Shown here piece by piece: positions 20,970-31,315 of a stretch of DNA of 55,914 nucleotides. Where the stretch lies: IMG/VR virus record IMGVR_UViG_3300046010_005980, positions 1 to 55,914 of that record. One strand, given 5' to 3'. Below the pieces are notes generated by a model. That model did no database searches, was not told where the DNA came from, and saw only the letters and a list, made by a program, of their open reading frames with translations. Both the position numbers and the translations under genes were made by a program. Numbering within the stretch: the stretch's first letter is position 1; each line of letters begins with the position of its first letter. Source of the stretch: a virus.

Positions 20970-23900
20970 ATGCCTGCAGCCAATAAAGGCACCCGCGACA
21001 TGACCCGCGCAGCGGCCGACAATGCCGCACGGCAGAAAACCAAGTCAAAAACCGTCGTCGCGCCTAAGAAAGCGGTGATTGCGGGACAGCCCCACATGCT
21101 GGCCTACATCAACAAGGACGAACGGCGGCTGCTGAAGGCCTTGGGCGGCGCTGACATCCCCGGCCCGGCCGGGATTCGGTCGTTTCCCCCGGCGGGGGAC
21201 CGTGCAGGCAGCAGGGGCGGCTCTTCGGGCGGAAGCAAAGGCGGCTCGGTAGATCGCGACCGTCAGGGCGGCACATCCTCTGCCGGGTCCAGCAAGGGCG
21301 GCACATCCTCTGCCGGGTCCAGCAAGGGCGGCACATCCTCTGCCGGGTCCAGCAAGGGTAACACCGCCAGCGTAGATCGCGACCGTCAGGGTTCGTCTAA
21401 CACGGCCGCGGCGAACAAAGCTGCTGCAGAAAAAGCAGCGGCCGACAAGGCGGCGAAAGACAGGGCCGACAAGGCTGCAGCAGATAAAGCGGCAGCAGAC
21501 AAGGCGGCAGCCGAAAGGGCTGCCCGGGAGAGGATTGCCGCCGCAGAAAAAGCAGCGGCCGACAAGGCGGCAGCAGACAAGGCGGCAGCCGAAAGGGCTG
21601 CCCGGGAGAGGATTGCCGCCGCAGAAAAAGCAGCGGCAGAAAAAGCAGCGGCAGATAAGGCAGCAGCAGACAAGGCGGCAGCAGACAAGGCGGCAGCAGA
21701 CAAGGCCGCCTCTGAAAGGGCTGCCCGGGAGAGGATTGCCGCCGCAGAAAAAGCAGCGGCAGAAAAAGCAGCGGCAGAAAAAGCAGCGGCAGAAAAAGCA
21801 GCGGCAGAAAAAGCAGCGGCAGAAAAAGCAGCGGCAGATAAGGCAGCGGCAGATAAGGCAGCGGCAGATAAGGCGGCGGCAGATAAGGCGGCGGCAGATA
21901 AGGCGGCAGCAGAAAAAGCAGCGGCAGATAAGGCGGCAGCAGAAAAAGCAGCGGCAGATAAGGCGGCAGCAGACAAGGCGGCAGCCGAAAGGGCTGCCCG
22001 GGAGAGGATTGCCGCCGCAGAAAAAGCAGCGGCAGATAAGGCGGCAGCAGACAAGGCGGCAGCAGACAAGGCGGCGGCCGAGAAGGCCACTCGTGACAAG
22101 ATTGCCGCCGCTGAAAAAGCTGCGGCAGATAAGGCGGCAGCAGACAAGGCGGCAGCAGACAAGGCGGCGGCCGACAAGGCGGCGGCCGAGAAGGCCACTC
22201 GTGACAAGATTGCCGCCGCTGAAAAAGCTGCGGCTGAGAAGGCCGCCGCCGCAGCTACACCCAACAAGCCGACGGTATCAACCACGGCTCCAACGCTTTC
22301 TCAGCCCTCGGCCATCCAACCGATCAAGGCGGTGACTCCGACCACGGTTGCCACCCCGGCCGGGCCGCAAACTGTTTCGTCCACGTCCTCGGCCGCCGCG
22401 GTAACCCCCGCGCCTGCCGCCGCGGCAGTCTCCACAGCCCCGAAGCCCGAAGCTCCGACGGTAGCCCCCGCCCCCGGAATCACCGCTACGGGGGCTGCTT
22501 CTGGCACCACGGGCGTAGGCGCAAGCGCCACGTCCCCCGCAAAGTCCGGAACAGTCACTGTCGCTACTCCGGCCGGGCCGCAGCAGGTTGCCGTCGGATC
22601 AAACGCTGCCGACGTGAAGGCCACCCCCGCCGCAACGGCGGTTTCTACGGCCCCGAAGGCCGAGGCTCCAGCTTCGGCGACCACGGGCTTGGGACCGTAC
22701 AAAGAAGGCATGACGGTCTCGGCCAATATGTCCAAGGCTTTTGGTCTCCCCGAGGGCAGCAAGCTCAGCGCCACCGACGCGCTGCGCGCAAACAACGCCG
22801 CTCAGGCCGCTGGTCTGGTTGACCCGGCCACGGGCCAGCCCTCCCCGGCCATCAAGGGCGCGGTTACCACGATTGGCACTGCCGCAGGTGCCACGCCTAC
22901 CTCTCGGCAGGCCGCGCTTCAGGCCGCCTTGAAAAGCGCCCCTACGTTCACCAGCAGCAACAACATCCGGACCTTCTTCCCGGGCCTGACCATATCAAAC
23001 GAGCTAAACCTCGACATCGCAACGGGTGCGTCGGGTCAGACAGTCGTTGTCAAAGACCCCAGCGGCAAGGTCATTGGGACTTTTAACCAAGCCCCGACGA
23101 TGGCGCAGATGCAGGACTTGGCCACCAAGAACGGCTTTAAGTCGGTTCAGGTCCCGTCGGGCGTGGACCTTGTAAGCGATGTAAACGCTAGTTCTCAGTT
23201 CGAAACGGCGCTGGACTACAATACCAGCCGCCTGACACTGGATAAAAAGGACCCTCTAAAAGTTGATCTTGTGACGGAAGAACAGCTCGACAAGATGTTC
23301 CCGCCGAAGACGAATCCGACGTCGCCTCCGGCCGTCACCCCACAGCCTCCCACCACTCGCCCGGACAGCGGCGGGATTACGGCGGTTGCCCCACAGCCTC
23401 CCACCACTCGCCCGGACAGCGGCGGGATTACGGCGGTTGCCCCACAGCCTCCCACCACTCGCCCGGACAGCGGCGGGATTACGGCGGTTGTTCCCAAGCC
23501 GGAGACTCCCAAGCCAGTGACGCCGACGCCTCCCAAGCCGGAGACTCCCAAGCCCGTCACGCCGGAGACTCCCAAGCCCGTCACGCCGGAGACTCCCAAG
23601 CCCGTCACGCCGGAGACTCCCAAGCCCGTCACGCCGACGCCAGTGACGCCAGTCACCCCGACGGTCCCAACGACTCCAACAACCCCCAAGCCAGAGACCC
23701 CCAAACCGACGGTCCCAACGCCTCCCAAGCCGGAGACTCCCAAGCCGGAGACTCCCAAGCCAGTGACGCCGGAGACTCCCAAGCCGGAGACTCCCAAGCC
23801 CGTCACGCCGGAGACTCCCAAGCCCGTCACCCCTACGGTTCCAACGACCCCTACTCCGGGCGGCGGAACTCAACCGGGCACCGGGACGGGAACGGGCACC

Positions 23901-24422
23901 GGGACGGGCACCGGGACGGGAACGGGCACTGGGACGGGCACGGGAACGGGCACTGGGACGGGCACGGGCACGGGAACGGGCACGGGAACGGGCACGGGAA
24001 CGGGAACGGGAACGGGAACGGGCGGTGGCGGCGGTGAAACAACCCCACCCACTCCCTCCGGCCCCAAGACCTGTCCTCCGGGGTACAAGCTCCACACGTT
24101 CCCGGACGGAAGTACCACTTGTATTCCCACCACAAGTGGTACAGGAATGGTCCGTCCAATTGTTGCTCCGTTCTATCAGCCCGTTGGTGGGCGGAGAGCC
24201 CAAGGTTACGAGCCTTCTCTTGGGATCGGCACTTTGCCGACCACTCCTCCGAACGCTGGGTTCGAGCCCTGGTGGGGGGACATGCCAGAAGGATTTATTC
24301 CGCCGCCTCCGGGCAGTGTCACTACGCAGGCGTTCGTTAGGTTCGTGAATCCCACGACAGGAGAAGTCTTCAACGCCCCCAACGGAGGGTACACACCCCC
24401 GAAAGGTTGGGTGCGGGGGTAA
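20970..24422 (+). CDS. Giant low-complexity protein with four repeat types
   Basis: A 1,150-residue protein of unknown function. After a basic start come three 10-residue copies of [10 protein letters not shown]. Then about 275 residues consist of [10 protein letters not shown] pentads with [11 protein letters not shown] breaks, a long TolA-like helix. A Pro/Ala/Thr-rich part and a small folded part ([20 protein letters not shown]) follow. Next are three [16 protein letters not shown] copies, a PETPKPVTP tract, and a pure Gly-Thr tract. The C-terminal 130 residues look folded ([20 protein letters not shown]). It lies between the transglycosylase and the large terminase, so it may be a long virion or periplasm-spanning protein. 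Confidence 0.7.
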   Translation: MPAANKGTRDMTRAAADNAARQKTKSKTVVAPKKAVIAGQPHMLAYINKDERRLLKALGGADIPGPAGIRSFPPAGDRAGSRGGSSGGSKGGSVDRDRQGGTSSAGSSKGGTSSAGSSKGGTSSAGSSKGNTASVDRDRQGSSNTAAANKAAAEKAAADKAAKDRADKAAADKAAADKAAAERAARERIAAAEKAAADKAAADKAAAERAARERIAAAEKAAAEKAAADKAAADKAAADKAAADKAASERAARERIAAAEKAAAEKAAAEKAAAEKAAAEKAAAEKAAADKAAADKAAADKAAADKAAADKAAAEKAAADKAAAEKAAADKAAADKAAAERAARERIAAAEKAAADKAAADKAAADKAAAEKATRDKIAAAEKAAADKAAADKAAADKAAADKAAAEKATRDKIAAAEKAAAEKAAAAATPNKPTVSTTAPTLSQPSAIQPIKAVTPTTVATPAGPQTVSSTSSAAAVTPAPAAAAVSTAPKPEAPTVAPAPGITATGAASGTTGVGASATSPAKSGTVTVATPAGPQQVAVGSNAADVKATPAATAVSTAPKAEAPASATTGLGPYKEGMTVSANMSKAFGLPEGSKLSATDALRANNAAQAAGLVDPATGQPSPAIKGAVTTIGTAAGATPTSRQAALQAALKSAPTFTSSNNIRTFFPGLTISNELNLDIATGASGQTVVVKDPSGKVIGTFNQAPTMAQMQDLATKNGFKSVQVPSGVDLVSDVNASSQFETALDYNTSRLTLDKKDPLKVDLVTEEQLDKMFPPKTNPTSPPAVTPQPPTTRPDSGGITAVAPQPPTTRPDSGGITAVAPQPPTTRPDSGGITAVVPKPETPKPVTPTPPKPETPKPVTPETPKPVTPETPKPVTPETPKPVTPTPVTPVTPTVPTTPTTPKPETPKPTVPTPPKPETPKPETPKPVTPETPKPETPKPVTPETPKPVTPTVPTTPTPGGGTQPGTGTGTGTGTGTGTGTGTGTGTGTGTGTGTGTGTGTGTGTGTGTGTGTGGGGGETTPPTPSGPKTCPPGYKLHTFPDGSTTCIPTTSGTGMVRPIVAPFYQPVGGRRAQGYEPSLGIGTLPTTPPNAGFEPWWGDMPEGFIPPPPGSVTTQAFVRFVNPTTGEVFNAPNGGYTPPKGWVRG
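21267..21356 (+). repeat. Three exact 30-bp tandem repeats
   Basis: Three in-frame copies of a 30-base unit coding [10 protein letters not shown], at 21267, 21297 and 21327. No difference between copies, so the array is recent or kept identical. Confidence 0.8.
21420..22255 (+). repeat. 15-bp [10 protein letters not shown] repeat tract
   Basis: More than 800 bases of in-frame 15-base units such as GCAGCAGACAAGGCG, with inserted [11 protein letters not shown] segments in at least four places. The long open frame on the opposite strand is a side effect of the repeat composition. Confidence 0.85.
23339..24023 (+). repeat. PT-rich and Gly-Thr tandem repeats
   Basis: Three 51-base copies (starts near 23339, 23390 and 23441), then ETPKPVTP units to about 23836, then a Gly-Thr dipeptide tract of about 150 bases made of GGGACG/GGCAC-type six-base units. 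Length variation between isolates would be expected. Confidence 0.8.
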
Positions 24423-24455
24423 GCACTGCAGCAGAAAGAAAGACATAAAGGTCCG

Positions 24456-25928
24456 ATGAGTCTCGAAACACTTCCAGAAGCAGCCCTCAAAGAGCTGCTT
24501 CTGCTGACAGAAGCGAAAAAGAGGCTGGACCTGCGCGATAAGGCGCAGGACAGCTTCATGGCGTTTGCCCACCACGTCTACGAGAACTTTATCGAGGGCC
24601 GACACCACCGAATCATTGCCGAAAAGCTCGAGCGCGTGGCGCGCGGGGAGCTGAAGCGGTTGATCATCAACATGCCGCCTCGTCACTCGAAGTCGGAGTT
24701 CGCCTCGTTCCTGATGCCTGCGTGGTTCTTGGGCCGGAACCCGAAGCTCAAAATCATTCAGGCCACGCACAACACCGAGCTTGCCGTCCGGTTTGGCCGC
24801 AAGGTCCGAGACCTGATTGACGACCCCAAGTACAAAGAGATTTTCCCCAAGACGAACCTGAAGGAAGACTCGAAGTCCGCGGGCCGATGGCAGACGGACC
24901 ATCTCGGCGAGTACTTTGCGGCCGGTGTTGGCGCAGCTGTGACAGGTCGCGGCGCGGACCTTTTCATCATCGACGATCCGCACTCCGAACAGGACGCCTT
25001 GTCCGACACGGCGTTTGATCACGCCTACGAATGGTACACCTCTGGCCCCCGTCAGCGTCTGCAGCCCGGCGGCGCGATCATCGTCGTTATGACCCGCTGG
25101 GGGAAGAAGGACCTGACCGGCCGCCTGATACAGGCACAGGGCTCGGACATCATGTCGGACCAGTGGGAGGTCGTGGAGTTCCCGGCCATCATGCCGTCCG
25201 GAGACCCTCTCTGGCCGGAGTTCTGGGAGAAGAACGCCCTCCTGTCGATCAAGGCGTCGCTGCCTGCAGCCAAGTGGTCGGCACAGTGGCAGCAACAGCC
25301 AACGACATCTGACGCAGGCATCATCCGCAAGGACTGGTGGCGGATGTGGGAGAAAGAGGATGTTCCTCGTCTGGACTACATCCTTCAGGCCTACGATACG
25401 GCCTTCTCGAAGAAGGAGAGCGCCGACTATTCGGCGATCACCACGTGGGGAATCTTCAAGCCGGAGATCGACGGGCCCGACAACATAATCCTTCTGGACG
25501 CCCAGAGGGGACGATGGAGCTTTCCGGAGCTAAAGCAGGTCGCTTTTGACGAGCACGAGTACTGGCAGCCTGATATGGTTCTTGTCGAAGCCAAGGCCAC
25601 AGGACAACCGCTCATCGACGAGTTGCGCCTGAAAAACATTCCTGCCCTCGGGTTCTCCCCGGGCGGCCGGGGCGGTGGCCGAGACAAGGTGAGCCGGATG
25701 CACATGGTCGCGCCGCTCTTTGAGGCGGGCATGGTCTGGGCCCCGGAGGCCAAGAGTTTCTCGGAAGATGTGATCGAAGAGGTGACCTCTTTTCCCAATG
25801 GCGATCACGACGACTTTTGTGATAGCATGACGCTGGCATTAATGCGTTTCCGTCAGGGTGGTTTTGTGGCACTTGAGGGCGAAGACGTAGGGGATGATCT
25901 TATCCCACGCAAACGGGAGTACTACTGA
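24456..25928 (+). CDS. Terminase large subunit
   Basis: A 490-residue DNA-packaging motor. The ATPase has NMPPRHSKSE at residues 72-81 (Walker A variant) and LFIIDDPH at 159-166 (Walker B). Coupling follows in VVMTRWGKKD. The nuclease domain has Asp304 (AYDTAF), Glu368 (LVEAKATG) and an Asp cluster near 441-446 (GDHDDFCDS). Length and motif order match phage terminases. It ends in a four-base-type overlap with the portal (TGATG). The small subunit is far upstream, at 11160. Confidence 0.95.
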   Translation: MSLETLPEAALKELLLLTEAKKRLDLRDKAQDSFMAFAHHVYENFIEGRHHRIIAEKLERVARGELKRLIINMPPRHSKSEFASFLMPAWFLGRNPKLKIIQATHNTELAVRFGRKVRDLIDDPKYKEIFPKTNLKEDSKSAGRWQTDHLGEYFAAGVGAAVTGRGADLFIIDDPHSEQDALSDTAFDHAYEWYTSGPRQRLQPGGAIIVVMTRWGKKDLTGRLIQAQGSDIMSDQWEVVEFPAIMPSGDPLWPEFWEKNALLSIKASLPAAKWSAQWQQQPTTSDAGIIRKDWWRMWEKEDVPRLDYILQAYDTAFSKKESADYSAITTWGIFKPEIDGPDNIILLDAQRGRWSFPELKQVAFDEHEYWQPDMVLVEAKATGQPLIDELRLKNIPALGFSPGGRGGGRDKVSRMHMVAPLFEAGMVWAPEAKSFSEDVIEEVTSFPNGDHDDFCDSMTLALMRFRQGGFVALEGEDVGDDLIPRKREYY

Positions 25929-28423
25929 TGGCTGTCGCACCTCGTATGGCAGGTTCTTTGACTGACCGCGGCTTTATGCAGGGCGGGATGGACGAAGGCG
26001 TTCCGGATGTCGAGTTCTCGATGCCGATGGCCGAGGACTTCTCTGGCGGCGCGGTTGTCACGGAAACGGACGACGGAGGCGCGACGGTGCAGGGCATGGC
26101 GGAGGTCCTCGCGGCGCTTGAGGCCGAGGTTCAAATCCCCCACGACGCCAACCTCGCAGAATATCTCGACGACGCGTACCTCGGCGAGATCGCGTCAGAC
26201 CTCACGGCCTTCTACGAAGACGACCTCCTGTCCCGGGAAGAGTGGGAAGAGGCCTACACCAATGGTCTGGACCTGCTTGGCGTCAAGACCATCGAGCGTA
26301 CTGAGCCCTTCCAAGGCGCGTCCGGCGTGACCCACCCTCTGATCTCCGAGTCGGTCACCCAGTTTCAGGCGCAGGCCTACAAAGAGCTTCTGCCCGCTGG
26401 CGGACCCGTCAAGACTGGCGTCATGGGTCTGAGGGACCCGGAGCGCGAGTCGCAGGCATCGCGCGTTCGGGACTTCATGAACTACCAGATCACCGACGTG
26501 ATGGAAGAGTACGATCCAGACATGGATCAGCTGCTGTTCTATCTCCCCCTCTCCGGCTCCTGCTTCAAGAAGGTGTACTGGGACGTCGGTCTGCAGCGGG
26601 CTGTGGCCAAGTTCATCCCGGCGCAGGACCTTGTCGTCCCCTACATGGCCACGGACTTGTACACAACGCCACGGGCCACGCACCGACTGCGGATGGACAA
26701 GAACGAAATCCGCAAGATGCAGGTTGCCGGGATGTACCGGGACATCGACCTGATCTCCAGCGACGAGCCTGTCGATCAGGTTCGCGAGAAGGTTGACGAG
26801 CTGCAGGGCACGTCTAAGACATACACCGACGACACCTACACGCTGCTCGAAATGCACGTGAACCTCGACCTTGAAGGCTTCGAGGACCTCGATCCTGAGG
26901 GAGAACCTACAGGAATCGAGCTTCCGTACATTGTCACCATTGACCGTGCCTCGTCCAAAATTCTGTCGATCCGCCGTAACTTTGAGGAGGGGACCGAGCT
27001 GGCCAAGAAGCGCCAGTACTTCGTCCACTACAAGTTCATGCCGGGTCTGGGCTTCTACGGCTTCGGTCTGATCCACATGATCGGCGGGCTCGGCCGCGCG
27101 GCGACGTCGATCCTCCGTCAGCTGATTGACGCCGGAACGCTGGCAAACCTCCCGGGTGGCTTTAAGGCCAAAGGTATCCGGGTTCGCAACAGCGACGAGC
27201 CTATCCGGCCGGGCGAGTTCCGCGACATCGACGCCCCCGGCGGAGACCTCCGCAACTCGATCATGCCTCTGCCGTACAAGGAGCCGAGCGCAACCTTGGC
27301 TCAGCTGCTTGGTAGCCTGATCGAAGCGGGTCGCCGCTTCGTCTCGCTGGCCGACGAAAAGACCAGCAACATGAACCAAGAGGCCCCTGTCGGGACCACT
27401 GTGGCCCTGCTGGAGCGCGGCACGAAGGTTATGTCGGCGATCCACAAACGCCTGCACTATGCCCAGAAGACCGAGTTCCGCATCCTCGCCCGCATCTTCG
27501 CGGACAACCTGCCGCAGGAATACCCCTACGAGGTTGCCGGGGCCGAGCGCACGGTGTTCGCGGCGGACTTCGACGACCGCATCGACGTGATCCCGGTCAG
27601 CGATCCGAACATCTTCTCGATGGCCCAGCGGGTTACTCTGGCCCAGACGCAGCTCCAACTTGCCCAGTCGGCCCCGCAACTGCACAACCTGCATGCCGCA
27701 TTCCGGCGCATGTATCAGGCGCTTGAGGTCCAGAACATCGAAGAGCTGCTGCCCGCCCCTCCGGAGCCGCAGCCGACGGACCCGGTCACCGAGAACGCCC
27801 GTATCCTAATGGGCGAACTGGCACAGGCCTTCCCTGATCAGCTGCACGACATCCACATCGCCCTTCATGTGGCCTTCATGAAGACCCCGCTGGTCTCCAC
27901 GTCGCCGACGGCGATGGGCGTGTTCTACGCCCACATCCTCGAGCACATTGCGCTCAAGGCCCGCAACGACGTTCAGGCCCAGATCATGCAGCTCATGGAA
28001 AGCGCGGAGGCGCAAGCGATGGCTGGACGGGCCAACCCGCAGCTGGTGCAGCAGATGCTCATGCAGGCGCAGCAGCAGATGCAGGACCCGGCCCAGATCG
28101 AGCAGCTTGTCGCAATTCGTCAGAAAGAGCTGATGGACGAGCTGCTGCCGATGATCTCGCCGCAGGGCCCTGATCCGATGGCCGACCCGTTGGTGATGAT
28201 CCGCATGCGGGAACTCGAGTTGAAGGGCAAGACCGAAGAGCGCAAGACCGAGATGGAGAAGGCGCAGCTTTTGCTGGACGCCGCCAATCAGAAGCAGCGC
28301 GCCACCACCGACGCCGCCCGTCTTGAGCTGCAGGAGCAGATCGCGGACGAGCGCAACGAGGTCAATCGTGAACGGATCGAGGTCCAACGACAGTCGTCCG
28401 CAGCAAAACAGAGGGCCTTCTGA
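25928..28423 (+). CDS. Portal protein
   Basis: An 831-residue protein, directly after the large terminase. [32 protein letters not shown] and [13 protein letters not shown] are typical of podovirus portals, which form the twelve-fold ring for DNA passage. The last 200 residues are Gln/Met-rich helices ([20 protein letters not shown]) and a coiled coil, forming the long barrel seen in large portals. One base is shared with the next gene's start. Confidence 0.9.
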   Translation: MAVAPRMAGSLTDRGFMQGGMDEGVPDVEFSMPMAEDFSGGAVVTETDDGGATVQGMAEVLAALEAEVQIPHDANLAEYLDDAYLGEIASDLTAFYEDDLLSREEWEEAYTNGLDLLGVKTIERTEPFQGASGVTHPLISESVTQFQAQAYKELLPAGGPVKTGVMGLRDPERESQASRVRDFMNYQITDVMEEYDPDMDQLLFYLPLSGSCFKKVYWDVGLQRAVAKFIPAQDLVVPYMATDLYTTPRATHRLRMDKNEIRKMQVAGMYRDIDLISSDEPVDQVREKVDELQGTSKTYTDDTYTLLEMHVNLDLEGFEDLDPEGEPTGIELPYIVTIDRASSKILSIRRNFEEGTELAKKRQYFVHYKFMPGLGFYGFGLIHMIGGLGRAATSILRQLIDAGTLANLPGGFKAKGIRVRNSDEPIRPGEFRDIDAPGGDLRNSIMPLPYKEPSATLAQLLGSLIEAGRRFVSLADEKTSNMNQEAPVGTTVALLERGTKVMSAIHKRLHYAQKTEFRILARIFADNLPQEYPYEVAGAERTVFAADFDDRIDVIPVSDPNIFSMAQRVTLAQTQLQLAQSAPQLHNLHAAFRRMYQALEVQNIEELLPAPPEPQPTDPVTENARILMGELAQAFPDQLHDIHIALHVAFMKTPLVSTSPTAMGVFYAHILEHIALKARNDVQAQIMQLMESAEAQAMAGRANPQLVQQMLMQAQQQMQDPAQIEQLVAIRQKELMDELLPMISPQGPDPMADPLVMIRMRELELKGKTEERKTEMEKAQLLLDAANQKQRATTDAARLELQEQIADERNEVNRERIEVQRQSSAAKQRAF

Positions 28424-28620
28424 TGCCGCTAAAGTCCGGGAAATCGCAAAAGACGGTGTCGTCGAACATCAGCATGTTGGTCAAAGAAGGCCGTCCGCAG
28501 AAGCAGGCAGTGGCCATCGCCTTGTCGAAAGCGGGCAAGAAACGCTACGCCCAAGGCGGAATGGTCAACAGCCGCTTCAGCGACGCCGCTCGTCCGCAGC
28601 GTTTCCTCGGCGTTTTCTGA
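28423..28620 (+). CDS. Small conserved protein with SKNIS-like motif and AQGGMV tail
   Basis: A 65-residue protein. [20 protein letters not shown] and [16 protein letters not shown] belong to a common phage protein family beside portal or capsid genes. The tail reads [12 protein letters not shown], related to the recurrent YAKGGMV motif. Function unknown. Confidence 0.75.
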   Translation: MPLKSGKSQKTVSSNISMLVKEGRPQKQAVAIALSKAGKKRYAQGGMVNSRFSDAARPQRFLGVF

Positions 28621-28676
28621 GGTGACAGTCAGGCACTTTCATGCGATGAACAAAAAACTTATGGGGAGGTTCTTGC

Positions 28677-28889
28677 ATGGATGTTGTTAGCTTGTCGAAA
28701 GCGCTGTATAAGTCCTTACGGGAGCGCGAAAACGACATCGTCGAGATGGTCGCGACGGGCTCTCCCGCGAACTGGGAGCAGTACCAGAGCATGGTTGGCG
28801 AGATACGGGGCCTCGCTTTTGCCAGAGAAGAACTTCGAGCCCTGCTGGAGAGAACGACAGAAGATGCCTTCGAAGCTTTATCTTCCTGA
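28677..28889 (+). CDS. Small helical protein between portal and GroES-like genes
   Basis: A 70-residue helical protein (MDVVSLSKALYKSLREREND...). Strong GGGAGG site. It overlaps the next gene by 26 bases. Similar short proteins occur beside portals in podoviruses; role unknown. Confidence 0.7.
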   Translation: MDVVSLSKALYKSLRERENDIVEMVATGSPANWEQYQSMVGEIRGLAFAREELRALLERTTEDAFEALSS

Positions 28890-29346
28890 CCACTTAGTGG
28901 AACGCATTAACAAGACCAAGGCGGACAGTGAGCCCGTATCTGCTCAGTCCGCCTACGTCAAACCCGAGGAACGCGTCCTCGACCCCGAGCTCATCGAAAA
29001 GCCCTTGGTAGACCGCCTGCCCCAGCCGACAGGTTGGAGGATTTTGGTCATGCCGTACAAGGGCAAGGCCAAGACTGACGGAGGCCTGATCCTGCCTGAT
29101 CAGGTGCGCGAACGCGAAGCGCTTGCCACGGTCGTGGCCTACGTCATGCGCTTGGGGCCTCTGGCCTACAAGGACCCCAACAAGTTTGGCGACAACGCGA
29201 CCCCATGGTGCCAAGAAGGCCAGTGGGTCTGCATCGGCCGATATGCCGGTTCGCGGTTCAAGATCGACGGAGGCGAGGTTCGCATCATCAATGACGATGA
29301 GATCATCGCAACCATCCTTGAGCCTGACGACGTACAACATGTGTGA
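28864..29346 (+). CDS. GroES-like co-chaperonin
   Basis: A 160-residue protein with a GroES (Cpn10) fold pattern after a 50-residue N-terminal arm: GWRILVMPYKGKAKTDGGLI followed by LPDQVREREALATVVAYVMR, then GQWVCIGRYAGSRFKIDGGE and NDDEIIATI. Phage GroES-like proteins replace the host lid on GroEL to fold large capsid proteins. No GroEL gene is present. The start is inside the preceding gene. Confidence 0.8.
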   Translation: MPSKLYLPDHLVERINKTKADSEPVSAQSAYVKPEERVLDPELIEKPLVDRLPQPTGWRILVMPYKGKAKTDGGLILPDQVREREALATVVAYVMRLGPLAYKDPNKFGDNATPWCQEGQWVCIGRYAGSRFKIDGGEVRIINDDEIIATILEPDDVQHV

Positions 29347-29354
29347 GGAATGAC

Positions 29355-30212
29355 ATGAGCACAGAGAACGAAGAGGACCTCGGCACCGAGATCATCGTTG
29401 AGACCGATGCCCCTGCGGAAGGCCAGACCACTCAGTCATCGGCTGATGACGATGATGAGCTTTCGTCGTACAGCACCAAGGTCCAGACCCGGATCAGTCG
29501 GATTACCGAGAAGTACCGCAAAGAGCAGCGGGACCGGGAGGAGGCCACTCGCGTAGCCCAGAAGCTTCTGGAGGAAAACCAGCAGCTCAAGAGCCGCGTT
29601 CAGGCGCTCGACACTGGTTATCTGTCGGAGTACGGCGCTCGACTGGAGCACCAAGAGCATCTGGTCAAGGGCGCGTACCGCGTGGCCTATGAATCCGGCG
29701 ACTCTGACGCAATGCTTGCGGCGCAGGAGGACCTTTCCAAGATCGTCTTGGAGAAGCAGCGCTACGCCACTGCCAAGCAGCGGTCTGAGGCGTCGGCCAA
29801 CGCGCAGCGGGTCGAACGGGAGACCCCTGTTCAGACGCAGCAAGCGGCCCCTCAGGTCAAGCCCGACCCCAAAGCACAGGGCTGGGCTGAGAAAAACAAG
29901 TGGTTTGGCGAAGACCGCATCATGACGACTGCGGCAATCGCCATCCACCAGACGCTCGTCGAGGACGAAGGCTTTGACCCGAGCTCGAATGAGTACTATA
30001 CTGAGATCGACCGCAGGCTTCGTTCGGAATTTCCGCAGAAGTTCGCGGCCAGAAAACCGGGTGGAGGAAGTCAGGTCGCACCTGCTGGCAACTCCGCATC
30101 CCGCAGCACGACACAGGAGCGCCGAACAGTGAGGTTGACCCCTTCTCAGGTCGCTATCGCGAAACGGCTGAACGTTCCGCTGGAAGAATACGCCAAGTAC
30201 GTGAAGGATTGA
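29355..30212 (+). CDS. Scaffolding protein
   Basis: A 285-residue acidic protein just before the capsid genes. The N-terminus is acidic and disordered (ADDDDELSSYSTKVQTRISR), residues 50-150 are a coiled coil (EEATRVAQKLLEENQQLKSR), and the C-terminus is basic with RRTVRLTPSQVAIAKRLNV. This is the usual plan of podovirus scaffolds, which guide shell assembly and then leave. I start at ATG 29355 with a GAGGA site rather than an upstream ATG. Confidence 0.8.
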   Translation: MSTENEEDLGTEIIVETDAPAEGQTTQSSADDDDELSSYSTKVQTRISRITEKYRKEQRDREEATRVAQKLLEENQQLKSRVQALDTGYLSEYGARLEHQEHLVKGAYRVAYESGDSDAMLAAQEDLSKIVLEKQRYATAKQRSEASANAQRVERETPVQTQQAAPQVKPDPKAQGWAEKNKWFGEDRIMTTAAIAIHQTLVEDEGFDPSSNEYYTEIDRRLRSEFPQKFAARKPGGGSQVAPAGNSASRSTTQERRTVRLTPSQVAIAKRLNVPLEEYAKYVKD

Positions 30213-30216
30213 GAGA

Positions 30217-30669
30217 ATGGACCGCACACCACGCACTGCTGATACCCGCGCGACTGAGTCTCGCCGTAAGCCTTGGGCTCCTCCGAGTGTCCTTGACGCC
30301 CCCGCCCCCGCTGAAGGATACAAGCACCGCTGGGTGCGCGCGTCCATCCGGGGAGAGGAAGACAAGGGCAATGTGTTCAACCGTCTGCGTCAGGGCTATG
30401 AGCCCGTTCGCGCGGAAGAGCACCCGGACTACCAAGCGCCCACCATTGAAGACGGCAAACATGCCGGAGTCATTGGGAACGGCGGTTTGATTCTGACTCG
30501 CGTCCCTGTCGAGACAGCCCACGAAAGAACCGAATTTTACGGGAACCGGACCCGCGAACAGATGGCTGCTGTGGATCAGGACTTGATGAAAGAGCAACAC
30601 CCTTCGATGCCGATTAACCAACAGCGGCAGAGCAGGGTATCTTTTGGCGGACGAAAATCGTCCGACTGA
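30217..30669 (+). CDS. Capsid-region protein, unknown function
   Basis: A 150-residue basic, loop-rich protein (DAPAPAEGYKHRWVRASIRG, NVFNRLRQGYEPVRAEEHPD). Related proteins stand next to scaffolds and capsids in many podoviruses. AAGGA precedes the ATG. Confidence 0.7.
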   Translation: MDRTPRTADTRATESRRKPWAPPSVLDAPAPAEGYKHRWVRASIRGEEDKGNVFNRLRQGYEPVRAEEHPDYQAPTIEDGKHAGVIGNGGLILTRVPVETAHERTEFYGNRTREQMAAVDQDLMKEQHPSMPINQQRQSRVSFGGRKSSD

Positions 30670-30684
30670 TAAGGAGCAACGTCT

Positions 30685-31302
30685 ATGCCTAACTCTTCTG
30701 GTGCGTTCGGGCTTCGCCCGATCAACCTCGCGGGTGGCGCTCCCAACAGCCAAGGTACGAACGCGTACTTTATCGCTTCGGGCGCTTCTGCGATCTACAA
30801 CGGTTCCCCGGTCATCGCGGTCAATGGCGGCGATATCGCCATCACTGGCTCGGCCTCCGGCGACACCTACAAACACCTCGGCGTATTCGCAGGCTGCGAG
30901 TATGTCTCGTCCGTGACTGGAAAGAAAACTTGGTCGAACTACTGGCCCGGTTCCGGCGCGAACACCAACTTCGACATCGTTGGGTATGTCTATGACAACC
31001 CGACCCAGCGGTTTACGATTGCCACCGACGCGTCGTTCACCAACCGGGCCACGGCTCGTGCGGCGATCTTCGAGAACACCCAGTTCGACTCGGGCACTTC
31101 GGGCTCGACCACCACGGGTCAATCGTCGGCAGCCATGGATGTCGCCACGCTCGATGCTTCGAACGCGTCGCTTCCGCTCAAGATTCTCGGCATCTACGAT
31201 GATCCGACCAGCCAAGACTTCGCGGCTGCAGGCATCCAGATGATCGTGATGTTCAACAACCATGCACTCCTTCAGGCTGATTCTGAAGGCACGGTGGCAT
31301 AA
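30685..31302 (+). CDS. Virion structural protein, possible capsid decoration or stabilising protein
   Basis: A 205-residue Gly/Ser/Thr-rich beta protein (SSGAFGLRPINLAGGAPNSQ, YDNPTQRFTIATDASFTNRA) directly before the major capsid gene. Composition and place suit a decoration protein. AAGGAGCAACGTCT precedes the ATG. Confidence 0.65.
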   Translation: MPNSSGAFGLRPINLAGGAPNSQGTNAYFIASGASAIYNGSPVIAVNGGDIAITGSASGDTYKHLGVFAGCEYVSSVTGKKTWSNYWPGSGANTNFDIVGYVYDNPTQRFTIATDASFTNRATARAAIFENTQFDSGTSGSTTTGQSSAAMDVATLDASNASLPLKILGIYDDPTSQDFAAAGIQMIVMFNNHALLQADSEGTVA

Positions 31303-31315
31303 GGAGACCTGACCA

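Noticed and set aside
21386-22285. Leftward Ala/Ser-rich open frame
   Set aside because: Mirror of the AADKA repeat tract; stop-free only because of the repeat.
21267-24023. CRISPR array
   Set aside because: Repeats are in-frame, without unique spacers, and encode protein.
23256-25295. Leftward 679-codon open frame
   Set aside because: Antisense to the repeat protein and large terminase; no recognisable domain.
26195-27694. Leftward 499-codon open frame
   Set aside because: Antisense to the portal gene; typical of GC-rich codon use.
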